Positions 16,175 through 25,659 of a DNA stretch of 64,000 bases are shown here, piece after piece. Made by a program: the position numbers and the translations under genes. The notes beneath the pieces were generated by a model. The model was not told where the DNA came from and did no database searches. It worked only from the letters and a program-made list of their open reading frames with translations. How positions within the stretch are numbered: the stretch's first letter is position 1; the number at the start of each line of letters is the position of its first letter. Source of the DNA: CAUZIZ01 sp965218775 (GTDB lineage: Bacteria > Acidobacteriota > UBA6911 > RPQK01 > JAJDTT01); assembly GCA_965218775.1 (NCBI GenBank), contig CBDCLS010000006.1, forward strand, positions 186,001-250,000, in the 5' to 3' direction.

Positions 16175-19100
16175 TTGATAGGGCAAACCATCTCCCACTA
16201 CAAAATCACCTCGAAGCTCGGTGAAGGCGGAATGGGCGAGGTGTATCTGGCGGAAGACACGAAGCTGGATCGCAAAGTCGCCTTGAAGTTCCTGCCCCAG
16301 GAGATGCAGCGAGACGAAAGCGCCAGGAAGCGCTTCCTGCGGGAAGCCAAGTCGGCGGCCGCATTGGATCATCCTTTTATCTGCAAGATCTACGAGACTG
16401 GTCAAGCCCAAGGCAAAGATTTCATCTCCATGGAGTATGTGCAGGGCAACACCCTGAGAGACGAGCTGTCAGAGGGTCCGCTTGCTCTCAAAGAGGCTTT
16501 GCGGCAAGCCGTGGAAATTGCGGAGGCCTTGGAAACGGCTCACGGTCAGGAGATCGTCCACCGGGATTTGAAGCCCTCTAACATCATGATCATGCCTGAT
16601 GGCCATGCAAAAGTGACGGACTTTGGCCTGGCCAAGCGGTTGACTCCCCTCCACGAAATGCGGGGCCAAGAGAAGACACTCACTGTCAGTGTGACCAAGA
16701 CCGGAACCACCGTGGGCACGTTGGCCTACATGTCGCCGGAGCAACTGCGCGGGGAGGAAATCGATACTCGATCCGACGTGTTCTCCTTCGGAGTTGTGCT
16801 CTACGAGATGATCACACGGGTCCATCCCTTCAAGAAATCTCGCCCCATCGATACGGCCAGCAGTATCCTCAGCGAGAATCCTCCTTCTCTGACTGACTTC
16901 GGGAATGAAGTCGTTGCTCCACTCGAGGCTATCCTGTCCAAGATGCTGGCCAAGCAGGCGGACCAGCGCTATCAAAAGGTTCAGGATGTGAGGAACGATC
17001 TGCAGGCATTTCTACAAGATCTCCTGGGAGTGCACTATCTCGAGAAGGCGGGAGTAGGAAAAGCTGGACTTAGGACTATCCTACACCTAGTCGAGAGACC
17101 TCGCATCTTAGTGCCAACCGCACTGACCCTGATCCTGCTCGCGATTGTCGCCGTTTGGTTGCTCAAGCGGGAGGCGGGAATCCGCCGGGCCAGAGAGGAG
17201 GCTCTTCCTGAGATCGAGCGGCTCATCGAGACGAGCTTGGGAGACTTCACTGATGCCTACGAGCTGGCGGAAGAGGCAGAGGCGCGCATTCCGAATGATC
17301 CTGAACTTTCGCAGCTCTTCTCACGATGCTCCGTAGAACTAGCTGTCCAGACGGAGCCTCCCGGCGCAAGCATTTATGTCAAGAAATATTCGGCTCCGGA
17401 GAGAGAATGGGAACACCTTGGCATGTCCCCAATCGAGGACGTGAGGCTTCCGATTGGGGTCCTCAGATGGAAGATGGAGAAGCAGGGCTACGAAACAGTG
17501 CTGGCTGCGGCGACCACCTTTGATCTTGACCTCAGCAAGCAGAACATCCTCATTCCGCGTGATCTCGTGAGAGTATTGACCCCGGAAGGAAGCACTCCTC
17601 CTGGGACAGTCCGAGTGCCAGGCACAAAGACCCGTCTCGGGGAATTACCCGATTTCTATATCGATCGATACGAAGTCACGAACAAACAATACAAGGAATT
17701 CATTCAACGTGGGGGCTACCGAGATCAGAACTACTGGAAGCATGAGTTCATCAAGGACGGACAGGTCCTGACATGGGAAGAGGCAAAAGCGGCGTTCGTC
17801 GATCTTACAGGTAGGCCAGGTCCTGCCACGTGGCGTGCTGGAGATTATCCCGAGGGACAGGAGGACTATCCGGTTTCAGGAATCAGCTGGTACGAGGCCT
17901 CAGCGTACGCAGAGTTTGCGGGCAAGAGTCTGCCTACGGGAGCGCACTGGGGTGTCGCCAGGGGTGAGTACACTCCCTTGATCGATTCGCCCCAACTCGG
18001 GGGATTCGCCGTATTTGCACCCTTCAGCAACTTCCAGGGCACGGGACCCGTACCCGTCGGGAGCCTCCCGGGATTGACTTGCTACGGAACATATGACATG
18101 GCCGGAAATGTCAGAGAGTGGTGCTGGAATCAGACTCCGAAAGGAAGATTGATCCGGGGCGGCGCCTGGGGCGACAACCCCTACATGTTTGGGAACAGGA
18201 GCCAGGCTCCTGAGTTCGATCGTTCTCCCCAGAACGGGTTCCGATGCGCTCTCTACCCTAACCCTGAGGATCTTCCCGACTCCACATTTCAGGCGTTCAC
18301 CTTGGGTGAGAGTCGAGACTACTACAAGGAGGAGCCCGTAGAAGACTCCATCTATCAGATCTACAAAGAGCAATTCTCTTACGATCCGACCGATCTGAAC
18401 GCACGCGTGGAAGGGAGGGATGAAAGCCCCGAGGATTGGATTCGAGAGAAGGTAACGTTCGATGCGGCCTATGGCAAGGAGCGGATCATCGCGTATCTGT
18501 TTCTTCCCAGGAATACAGCCCCTCCCTATCAGGCAGTCGTGTATGTTCCTGGTAGTGGCTCTCTGATGAAAGGGTCCAGCAAGGATATAGAGAGCTATTA
18601 CGAGGTACCGTTCTTTCTTTCGTTCATCATGAAGAATGGCCGGGCCGCCCTCTATCCTGTCTATAAGGGTACCTTCGAACGCAGAGATGAGGCATTGATC
18701 CCGATCCATGGCGGAGATGAATCCCACCTGTTTACCGAATTCCTAATTCAAGTGGTCAAGGACTTCAGAAGATCCATCGATTACCTGGAAACGCGTGAGG
18801 ATATCGACAGCAGCAAGCTAGCCTATTATGGGATGAGTTGGGGAGGGTTGCTCGGAACATTTATCCCCGCCGTGGAGGAACGGCTCTCGGCCAGCATTTT
18901 ACTTGCAGGAGGGTTCGTCAAAAGGTCTCTTCCTGGAGTCGATCAAATCAATTTCGTGACCCGAGTGAAAACTCCGACCCTGATGTTGAACGGCAGATAC
19001 GACACGCTACTCGGTTACGAGAGATCCATCAAGCCTTTCTATGACCTCTTGGGAACTCCGGCCGAGCACAAGAAACTGAAGCTGTACGACACAGACCATA

Positions 19101-19177
19101 TTGCCCCGATGAATGAGGTCATCAAGGAAACTCTGGCTTGGCTGGATCGCTACTTAGGACCCGTGGATAGCCAATAG
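16175..19177 (+). CDS. Ser/Thr kinase - PEGA-like - formylglycine-enzyme-like - alpha/beta-hydrolase fusion
   Basis: A 1000-aa multidomain membrane protein starting at TTG (16175; MIGQTISHYKIT). The kinase domain (about 10-280) has GEGGMG, Lys in VALKF, HRDLKPSN and DFG. A single membrane helix lies at about 309-328 (VPTALTLILLAIVAVWLL). Outside follows a PEGA-like strand pair (about 388-450), then an FGE/SUMF1-type sulfatase-modifying domain (about 480-700: DFYIDRYEVTNKQYKEFI, PVSGISWYEASAYAEFAGKSLPT, MAGNVREWCWN, GFRCAL). A C-terminal hydrolase (about 760-1000) has nucleophile Ser888 in GMSWGG, Asp943 (NGRYD) and His975 (DTDH), so the triad looks complete. The active-site Cys of true FGE is not evident, so that domain may bind rather than oxidise. 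Probably a sensor or enzyme displayed outside the membrane and coupled to cytoplasmic phosphorylation. Confidence 0.88.
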   Translation: MIGQTISHYKITSKLGEGGMGEVYLAEDTKLDRKVALKFLPQEMQRDESARKRFLREAKSAAALDHPFICKIYETGQAQGKDFISMEYVQGNTLRDELSEGPLALKEALRQAVEIAEALETAHGQEIVHRDLKPSNIMIMPDGHAKVTDFGLAKRLTPLHEMRGQEKTLTVSVTKTGTTVGTLAYMSPEQLRGEEIDTRSDVFSFGVVLYEMITRVHPFKKSRPIDTASSILSENPPSLTDFGNEVVAPLEAILSKMLAKQADQRYQKVQDVRNDLQAFLQDLLGVHYLEKAGVGKAGLRTILHLVERPRILVPTALTLILLAIVAVWLLKREAGIRRAREEALPEIERLIETSLGDFTDAYELAEEAEARIPNDPELSQLFSRCSVELAVQTEPPGASIYVKKYSAPEREWEHLGMSPIEDVRLPIGVLRWKMEKQGYETVLAAATTFDLDLSKQNILIPRDLVRVLTPEGSTPPGTVRVPGTKTRLGELPDFYIDRYEVTNKQYKEFIQRGGYRDQNYWKHEFIKDGQVLTWEEAKAAFVDLTGRPGPATWRAGDYPEGQEDYPVSGISWYEASAYAEFAGKSLPTGAHWGVARGEYTPLIDSPQLGGFAVFAPFSNFQGTGPVPVGSLPGLTCYGTYDMAGNVREWCWNQTPKGRLIRGGAWGDNPYMFGNRSQAPEFDRSPQNGFRCALYPNPEDLPDSTFQAFTLGESRDYYKEEPVEDSIYQIYKEQFSYDPTDLNARVEGRDESPEDWIREKVTFDAAYGKERIIAYLFLPRNTAPPYQAVVYVPGSGSLMKGSSKDIESYYEVPFFLSFIMKNGRAALYPVYKGTFERRDEALIPIHGGDESHLFTEFLIQVVKDFRRSIDYLETREDIDSSKLAYYGMSWGGLLGTFIPAVEERLSASILLAGGFVKRSLPGVDQINFVTRVKTPTLMLNGRYDTLLGYERSIKPFYDLLGTPAEHKKLKLYDTDHIAPMNEVIKETLAWLDRYLGPVDSQ

Positions 19178-19341
19178 GCTCTGACGTGGGTGTCGAGAAA
19201 CTCTAAGGCGAGGCGCAGCCTCTGCGAGACGTCTTGGACGTATCGCCCTTGCCGGAGCAGTGCCGGGGCTAGAAGGCATTTCCAGAGCGGAAGGAGCCTC
19301 TGGCTTTCTGCAATCTCAGCGTAGTTCATTCGACATTTGAA

Positions 19342-19366
19342 GGAAAATTTGAATGTCCGCTTTTAG
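19342..19366. repeat. 29-bp inverted repeat, right arm (interrupted by IS1380 copy 2)
   Basis: The complement of the arm at 15854-15882 with one mismatch. Its last four bases (TTAG, 19363-19366) served as the IS1380 target site, so the remaining GCGA lies at 21061-21064 beyond the IS. No gene is seen between the fusion kinase stop (19177) and this arm. Confidence 0.6.
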
Positions 19367-21056
19367 CCCGGATTTCTCAAGGAGAAAGCCGAAAGGGCGA
19401 TTTTAGTCGATTTCTCGACGCCGGTCTGGGTCAAAGGCGCCGCTGAGGGCGGTGCAGAGTACGACAGGCGTCGTGAGGCCTGTGTCGAGCGCGGAAAACC
19501 GGTTTTTCAGACACACCTCAGGCGCCTCAGTTGCAGACGGCTGGGATTTCCGACTTTCCTTGGCTCAACCGAGCTGTTGAAGCTGGGCCAAGGCTTGGGC
19601 ATAGAGTGCTTGGTAAGGATAACCCTCGCTCAAGGACAGACTCACCCGCCGGACACTGACCCGAATCTGGCCTCCTATCTTCAACAGTTTGAGGCGAATT
19701 GTCTGGCATTGCGCCTTCGCCCACTGGGTCCCCTTCAAAGCGACACGCCTCAACGTGTGCAGCAGATTATAGGCCACCGAGGAGAACCACAACCGCAGCT
19801 GATTGCTCTTGATGAGGTGCGTCGAGGTCCGATCGGCAAACAGCTCCAGCTGCTGTTCCTTGATCCGATTCTCCGCCTCCCCTCGCGCGCAGTACAGCTG
19901 CTCGTACAGCTTTTGGGCGGGCCACCGCTTCGCTCCCAGCGAGGTGACGACAAAGCGGGGATTGGATCCCTTACCCGTGTACTCGGCCTTGCCCACCACT
20001 CGCCGCTCTTGACTCCAGCTCTTGTGCGTCTGGTAACGAAAGTCCTTATAGACTCGGGCGCTGCTGCCGCTCGCTTGTTGAAGCGCCTGGGCCTGTTCCA
20101 GCTCCGACTCCAGGGTCCCCTCTAAGCGCTGATTGCGGGCCAGACCGAAGACGTAATCCACTCGATGCTCCTCACACCATTTCATCAACGCCTCGCGCGC
20201 AAAGCTGCTGTCCGCCCGCAGCGTAATGCGGACCTTCGGCCACTTCGCCCGCAGTTGTCCCACGATCCGCTCCATCTCCTGGACCGCTCCTTCGGAGCCA
20301 TCCAGATTCGACACCCGCAGCTTCGCCCCCAGCACATACCCCTCGCAAAACACATACAGGGGCAGGTAGCAGTAACACCGGTAGTAGCCATGGTAGAAAC
20401 GACCCTCCTGCTCTCCGTGCAGCGGATCATCCGTCGCATCCAGGTCCAACACCAGCTCCTTGGGTTTACCGCCTCGCACCCGAATGAACTGCTCCACCAA
20501 AAATGCTTCCACCGCCGCTTCATCCACCGGCGTCTTGCGATATTTATCCTGCGTCACCGAGGACAACTCCAAACGATTGAGTGTGCTCTTGCCGGCACAC
20601 GCCTTGCCCCGATCCGCTTCCGCTCGCCGATCCCTCCCCAAGGGATCTTCCTTGCCGACCAACACCGCCATCAGCGGATCCGTCCGTAGCTCCTCATGAT
20701 CGTTGAGATCCTCATAGCCCAAGGCCAGTCCATAAATCCGCTGCCCCACCAGATCCTCCACACTGAACTCGGTGAAGCGAGGATCGCGCCGGTCCCCAAA
20801 GCAGGCGGCCAAGCCGCGAATGAACCCATAGCGGCTCTCCACCTCCCGTAACAGCAACCCTCCGGCGTCTGAGGTGATCTGTCCCCCGTTGAATTCTGCC
20901 TCGACTCGGCGACCCTCCAGCCCTTGAAACTCCAGCTTAGAAGCGATACACTCTGTCGTCATAGTAGTCAGCTCCTTGTGTTTGTTAAGTCTTTGTTAAC
21001 ACAGACTTTATACCACATTGAGCTGACTGCTTTTTCTTATCCTTGAGAAATCCGGG
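19367..21056 (-). mobile_element. IS1380-family insertion sequence, copy 2 (1690 bp)
   Basis: Same CCCGGATTTCTCA ends as copy 1 but in inverse orientation. It is flanked by the direct 4-bp duplication TTAG (19363-19366 and 21057-21060), which is CTAA when read in the transposase direction, the same target as copy 1. The subterminal non-coding part after the transposase is clearly diverged from copy 1, showing independent ancestry of the two insertions. Confidence 0.9.
19565..20962 (-). CDS. IS1380-family transposase
   Basis: A 465-aa transposase collinear with the one at 9964-11361 and about 95% identical, with about twenty scattered substitutions (for example QGLEGR for QELEGR, TSDAGG for TSDSGG, RRVSLSL for RGVSLSL). 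All catalytic regions are intact. The ATG is preceded by AAGGAG on the minus strand. Probably functional. Confidence 0.93.
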   Translation of the reverse strand: MTTECIASKLEFQGLEGRRVEAEFNGGQITSDAGGLLLREVESRYGFIRGLAACFGDRRDPRFTEFSVEDLVGQRIYGLALGYEDLNDHEELRTDPLMAVLVGKEDPLGRDRRAEADRGKACAGKSTLNRLELSSVTQDKYRKTPVDEAAVEAFLVEQFIRVRGGKPKELVLDLDATDDPLHGEQEGRFYHGYYRCYCYLPLYVFCEGYVLGAKLRVSNLDGSEGAVQEMERIVGQLRAKWPKVRITLRADSSFAREALMKWCEEHRVDYVFGLARNQRLEGTLESELEQAQALQQASGSSARVYKDFRYQTHKSWSQERRVVGKAEYTGKGSNPRFVVTSLGAKRWPAQKLYEQLYCARGEAENRIKEQQLELFADRTSTHLIKSNQLRLWFSSVAYNLLHTLRRVALKGTQWAKAQCQTIRLKLLKIGGQIRVSVRRVSLSLSEGYPYQALYAQALAQLQQLG

Positions 21057-21060
21057 TTAG

Positions 21061-21396
21061 GCGAAAGCCGCCGTTCGATTGGATCAGAAGATGCTTGGCA
21101 TCCGCCATGCCATCGTCCGCGCTGTCGGCGAGGTCACCCGCAGGTTCGACGCCCTGATCGCACCGATGAATCCCCTCGGAGCCAGGCCTATCGAGCCGCC
21201 AGCAGATGGCGGCGAGGCACGACCCAGTTTGGAACCGAGGCTCCAATATCAGAGAGGGCTGTCGGGCATTCCGGCGATTACGGCTCCCTGCGGCTTCACG
21301 ACCGGAGGCCTACCCGTGAGCCTGACTTTCGTCGCCGGGGCCATGCAAGACGCCGCAGCCTGTCAGATGGCGCATGCCTTCGAGCTGGTGCTGTAG
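21061..21396 (+). pseudogene. C-terminal fragment of an amidase (amidase-signature family)
   Basis: Directly after the IS1380 duplication an open frame runs to TAG at 21394-21396. It encodes …FDALIAPMNPLGARPIEPP…YQRGLSGIPAITAPCGFTTGGLPVSLTFVAGAMQDAAACQMAHAFE, the canonical tail of GatA-like amidases (Gly-rich loop, G.PAITAPCGF…GLPV). The catalytic Ser-Lys region is missing because the upstream part is not present on the other side of the IS. About 110 residues remain of a normal 450-500. It ends tail-to-tail with another truncated gene. Confidence 0.8.
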
Positions 21397-21717
21397 AATT
21401 TCGTCCAAGATGGCGCGTACGGTCTGCGAGCGAAGCAGTAGCAAGCTAGCGACGGCAGGAACAAACAGTGCTAACAACACCCGAACATGGCCGCCCGCCG
21501 CTGTCAACACCAGGTGTGTGTCGCTCCGGCTGAGCGTGAAGATGAAGCCGAACCACGCAGCAAGCAACACGGCGAGCCCGACGCGTGCCAGAGCCTTGAA
21601 CGCGCTTGTCGAGTCCAACTTGAGGATGGCAGCTGAGATCGCTACCCAGACAAGGATTGACTGCACGACACCGACCACGAAGATGGCGCCGACTGTGTAG
21701 GTTGGGTAGATGTCCAT
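21310..21717 (-). pseudogene. Truncated integral membrane protein of unknown function
   Basis: From an ATG at 21717 (MDIYPTYTVGAIFVVGVVQ…) a hydrophobic protein with about four membrane segments is encoded (VVGVVQSILVWVAISAAIL, LAVLLAAWFGFIFTL, VLLALFVPAVASLLLL). After …VRAILDEI the frame runs into the complement of the amidase tail. Relatives continue with further helices after this Asp-Glu/Ala-Ile point, so the 3' part was lost at about 21400. The two gene tails meet at one junction, suggesting a deletion between them. Confidence 0.5.
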
Positions 21718-21774
21718 CGCTTGCACTTCCCCACGGAGGTGGCAATCAACTTTCACTCGTCGCGCTTCTTGCAC

Positions 21775-22492
21775 TCGAATCGAGGGCGTCCAGAATGCGA
21801 ATACCGGAGTGGTCGCCGGGAATCGTGCTGAGAAGTGACAGCGAGTGCATTGGAAGTTCCGCCCTGTCTAGAGGCTGTCAGCGCAGGCTTGTTAGGGCCC
21901 CTTGCTGATAACACTCTTTTCGGATGTGTTGTCTGCCTCTTCTTAGAATCTCTCGCTCAAACGTTGTGGATTATGGAGAACCTCAATATAGCGGCGAAAA
22001 AAGGGCCGGTCCACTGCTGCGCCGAATGAGCTGCAGCCGGACTTCTCTCGTTTGTGAGAGTCACGCCAGGTGTTCATTAGCGAGCGAATCGAGGCGGGGA
22101 ATAGCCCATCTATTCATCGGATTAGTATATAAATAGAATCTTGTAAGGCCCTTCTATTCTCGCCTCGATGATAGTTGCAAGTACCTCATGAACCTTCAGT
22201 TATCTTCGATTCCACGTCACTCAGCTGTCGAAGTACGGCATTTCGGGGGCCACGAGAGGGTCTTGGGAGACGTGCCGTCCGTCTTTTTCCAACCTTGATA
22301 CCACATCTTGAAGAGCTTCGATTTGGCGTCGTAGTGCATAAACGGAACATTGTGAAGACCCTCGTGAAGAAACGGGCGATCAATGCGGGACGTTCAGTCG
22401 TCGGGCCAATTGCACACCATCATCGGCCAGCTCTCGCTACAGTGGAAGCGCGACGAAACGGACGGCATGTTACTGCTGTACACTTTGAGCCC
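21775..22492. other. Non-coding region of about 720 bp
   Basis: No recognisable gene. It contains a 17-bp imperfect inverted repeat (22088-22104 with 22154-22169) enclosing an AT-rich segment (TATATAAATAG), which could be a regulatory stem or a mobile-element remnant. Confidence 0.4.
22088..22169. repeat. Long imperfect stem-loop around an AT-rich core
   Basis: ATCGAGGCGGGGAATAG at the left pairs with CTATTCTCGCCTCGAT at the right with one gap. The core includes TTAGTATATAAATAG. It lies 320 bp before the broken lyase-like gene; function unknown. Confidence 0.4.
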
Positions 22493-24460
22493 ATGGCGAT
22501 ACGACAATTAACGGTGAGTCCGCACGCCAGGCACGGCGGCTTGTTTCTACTCTTCGCGTTACTTGCCTGGACTTCTCACGCTCAACCTACTGCGGCCCCG
22601 CAATCATCTTACCTGGCTGCGGCAGAGAATCAGGTCCTCATTCGAGCTGACGTCGGGCAGACTCCGCCGGACTGGGCACGGCTCGAGCGCAAGCTGATCG
22701 AGACCATGAACCGTGCCGGTGAGGAGTTCGTGCGCGTGTACGCCCGGCCTGACGGGACGCTCTACTGGAAGGAGCGCTATGAGGGCGGCATGAACTCCTC
22801 CGACGACGCCTACGAGGGATTTCGCGGGTTCTCCCTGCACCACGCCCTGGGCGGTTCGAGAAAGCTGGACGAGCTGCACCGCCACGTTTGGGAAGGCATC
22901 ACCCGCCAGTTCACGCGATACGGCCAAATCTAACGCGAGTTCGATTCCAACTGGGACTGGATGCACCACGGTGAGGGATACGTCTCTTTCTATCCCCTCG
23001 GGCTTGCGGATCCCGATGACGAAAGATTCCGGGAGCGCTCGATCCGATTCGCGGCGATGTACATCGGCGAAGACCCGGAGGCACCCAACTACGACCCGGA
23101 AAAGAAGATCATGCGGGCTTCGATGAACGGCAGCCGCGGGCCCAAGATGGAATGGACCAAGCGCGATTGGATCCCAACCAACGCGAACCTCGTTTACTAC
23201 CATCTTCCCTACGACGACATCCCCGGCGTCGAGTCCTCGACGGGTTGGATCAACGACAGCCCACAAGACGATCAGTTCGGCCGCATCATCAAGACGATGA
23301 GCGACCGCATAGCGAAGGGCGACACTGCAATCAATATGACAGCGACGCCGTTGATTGCGAACGCTTTTCTCTACACCGGTGACGAGAAGTACGTTCGCTG
23401 GGTGAAGGACTACGTCGGTGGTTGGGTCGAGCGGACGAAGGCAAACGGCGGCATAACTCCAAACAACGTCGGGCTATCTGGCAGGGTGGGTGAATACACC
23501 AACGGTAACTGGTGGGGCGGCTACTACGGCTGGCGTTGGCCGCGAGGCGGCATGGACGTCGTGCTCGCCGCGTATACAGCGTCGAAGGTGGCAGTGCTGC
23601 TCACCGGCGACCGAGACTGGTTCGAGTTGCCGCGTAGCCAACTGCGTGTGATGCAGAGCAAGGCCCGGTCCGGCAGGATGGGCCGTGAGATTCCCTTGCG
23701 TTACGACGAGACGCGCGGCTGGCACCATTACCTACCGGAGCCCCCCTACTCCGCCGTCAATCTCTGGGCGGTCACGCAGGAGGCTCAGGACTGGACGCAG
23801 GTGAAGCAGATCGCCGACGCGCGCGGCGGATTTGAAGGCGACCCGGACCTGGAATGGGCATTTTTCCTTCGCGGGCGGAACCAGGACCTGCCCGAGCGGG
23901 CTTTTCGAGGCGACCTGCGGTTCGTTGACTCCAAGATGCACTCCATCCGGAACGAGCGTGGCGATCCGGAGACGTGGTACGACGCGAAGTGGCTATCACT
24001 GGAGCCGATGCCGACGGACAACCTGGTACGGCTGACGTTAGGCGGTCCGCCGGTGCAAAAGCGGGGCGAGATGCTCCACGCACGCGTGCGCTACTTTGAC
24101 GCCAACCGCAAGCAGCCAGGCCTGCCGGCGGACGTCGCAGCCCTGGTCCGGCGAATCGACGGCGAGCAGATCGAGTTGGAGATCGTCAATACGAACCTGG
24201 GCCAGCCGCGCCGGATGGTCGTTCAGGCGGGGGCGTACGGGGAGCACCAGTTCGTCGGCCTGCGCTACTCGACGTCTAAGGACGAGAAAGACCCTGGCGT
24301 TCGAGATGCGAAGAGGTCGGCTTCCGAGATGCGCTCGGAGGAGATCGATGCTCCGACCTTCCTGCTTGAACTGGCGCCGGGGGCCGGCATTCGAATTGAA
24401 GCCACGCAAGAGTTGTGGGTGAATCCGGGGTCGTATCGATTCCCGTGGACACAAGAATGA
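22493..24460 (+). pseudogene. Secreted alpha/alpha-barrel-like protein with internal TAA stop
   Basis: An ATG at 22493 starts a protein with a signal-like segment (HGGLFLLFALLAWTSHAQP). After residue 146 (…ITRQFTRYGQI) there is an in-frame TAA (22931-22933). The same frame then continues without further interruption (REFDSNWDWMHHGEGYVSFYPLGLADP…) to TGA at 24458-24460. Read through, the protein would be about 655 aa, rich in Trp/Tyr, with barrel-like helices and a terminal beta domain. Similar unannotated proteins occur in Acidobacteria and Planctomycetes; glycan-active function is a guess. The single stop suggests recent inactivation, or a sequencing error. The following gene starts inside its last codon. 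Confidence 0.6.
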
Positions 24461-25449
24461 AAGCGCAGGGACCCGTCCCGACAGTACCTCTACTACTGGC
24501 GACTCTCGTCACGGCTCAGGCGCAGATGGGATCGCCCGGCGGCGGCGAGACTCAGGCGATCGCTTTGCACCCGACGAACCCTCAGATCATTTACGTCGGC
24601 GCGGCGAAAGGGCTGTGCAAGACGACGAGCGGTGGCAAGGACGACTGGCCATCGACAGGACTGGCCAGCCTCTCGCCACGCACGATTGCCATTGATCCGC
24701 AGAATCCCGACACGGTCTACGCCGGAACCTTCCGCTCTGGCGTCTACAAGACGACAAACGGCGGCGGCTCCTGGCACGCGGCCAACGAGGAACTAAGCGA
24801 TCCTCGAGTGCGCGCCGTTGTCATCGATCCGAGAAACTCCGGAAGACTCTGGACTGGGACCGACGGCGGCGGGGTTTTTCGCAGCGATGACGGGGCGGCC
24901 AAATGGGTCGAGAAGAATCACGGGCTCATTGACGGGGTTGTACGTTCCATGATCGTCGACCCGAATAACCCGGCGACGCTGTGGGTGGGCACGTGGCATG
25001 GAGTCTACAGATCAGAGGACGGGGGCGATTCCTGGCGGGCTAATCCTGACGGACTTTACGACGTGGACGTGCGCGCGCTGGCGCTCGACCCTACCGACTC
25101 GAGAATTATCTACGCCGGCACGCATCCCCGAGGAATCTTCCGCAGCGAGGATGGCGGCTGGACCTGGAAGAATGCGTCGCAGCCGCTGACCGAGGAGATC
25201 CTGGCCGTCGTCGTAGACCCTTCCAACCCCTCCCGAGTTTTCGCGGGAACGCGCGCCGGCGTGTTCCGCAGCGAGGATCGAGGCGAAAGCTTCGAACGGG
25301 CCGGACTGTCTTGGTCCAACCGGACCTGGGCGCTCGTCTTCGATGAGCGGACCTCTCCGCCGACCTTGTACTACGGGGGCGAGGGAGGCGTGCTCAAGAC
25401 CACGAACGGCGGGCGCTGGTGGAACGTAACTGGGCCACAGCGACGGTGA
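24457..25449 (+). CDS. Secreted BNR/VPS10-type beta-propeller protein
   Basis: A 330-aa protein whose ATG (24457) overlaps the upstream TGA (ATGA). The N-terminus is a likely signal peptide (GPVPTVPLLLATLVTAQAQ). The body is made of about six or seven regular repeats of the form 'AIDP.NP..VYAGT..SGVYKTTNGG.SW', with BNR Asp boxes (S.DGG.SW, SEDGGWTWKN, SEDRGESFE). This architecture belongs to sortilin/Ycf48/sialidase-like propellers, which bind proteins or glycans outside the cytoplasm. No catalytic residues can be assigned. Translational coupling to the broken upstream gene suggests they once acted together. Confidence 0.8.
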   Translation: MKAQGPVPTVPLLLATLVTAQAQMGSPGGGETQAIALHPTNPQIIYVGAAKGLCKTTSGGKDDWPSTGLASLSPRTIAIDPQNPDTVYAGTFRSGVYKTTNGGGSWHAANEELSDPRVRAVVIDPRNSGRLWTGTDGGGVFRSDDGAAKWVEKNHGLIDGVVRSMIVDPNNPATLWVGTWHGVYRSEDGGDSWRANPDGLYDVDVRALALDPTDSRIIYAGTHPRGIFRSEDGGWTWKNASQPLTEEILAVVVDPSNPSRVFAGTRAGVFRSEDRGESFERAGLSWSNRTWALVFDERTSPPTLYYGGEGGVLKTTNGGRWWNVTGPQRR

Positions 25450-25528
25450 AGGAAACCCGTTTCCGCACCCCACACGACCGTTCCTTTCTCGGTTGGTTCC
25501 ACCGACAGATTGCAAAAACCCCAAATCC

Positions 25529-25548
25529 GGCGGACACTCCTGTCCGCC
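25529..25548. repeat. Short palindrome GGCGGACA-CTCC-TGTCCGCC
   Basis: A perfect 8-bp stem with a four-base loop, 80 bp after the propeller gene. No T-tract follows, so a REP-like dispersed palindrome is more likely than a classical terminator, though it could stall transcription. Confidence 0.5.
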
Positions 25549-25659
25549 CCGACAACAGACGATCACCCCCCAGCAGCCAAAGCGACTTCGTATCGACTAC
25601 AAGCGTTTTACGTAGACACACAATATGCGCCGCGAGCTTTATCGATGAGTTCTTCCCGA

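Noticed and set aside
9870..21056. Composite transposon made by the two IS1380 copies
   Set aside because: Each copy has its own 4-bp target duplication and the copies differ at scattered positions, so they inserted separately; only later recombination between them is plausible.
22604..23266. 220-aa open frame on the minus strand opposite the broken secreted gene
   Set aside because: Antisense shadow; the plus strand carries the signal peptide and protein-like conserved Trp/Tyr pattern.
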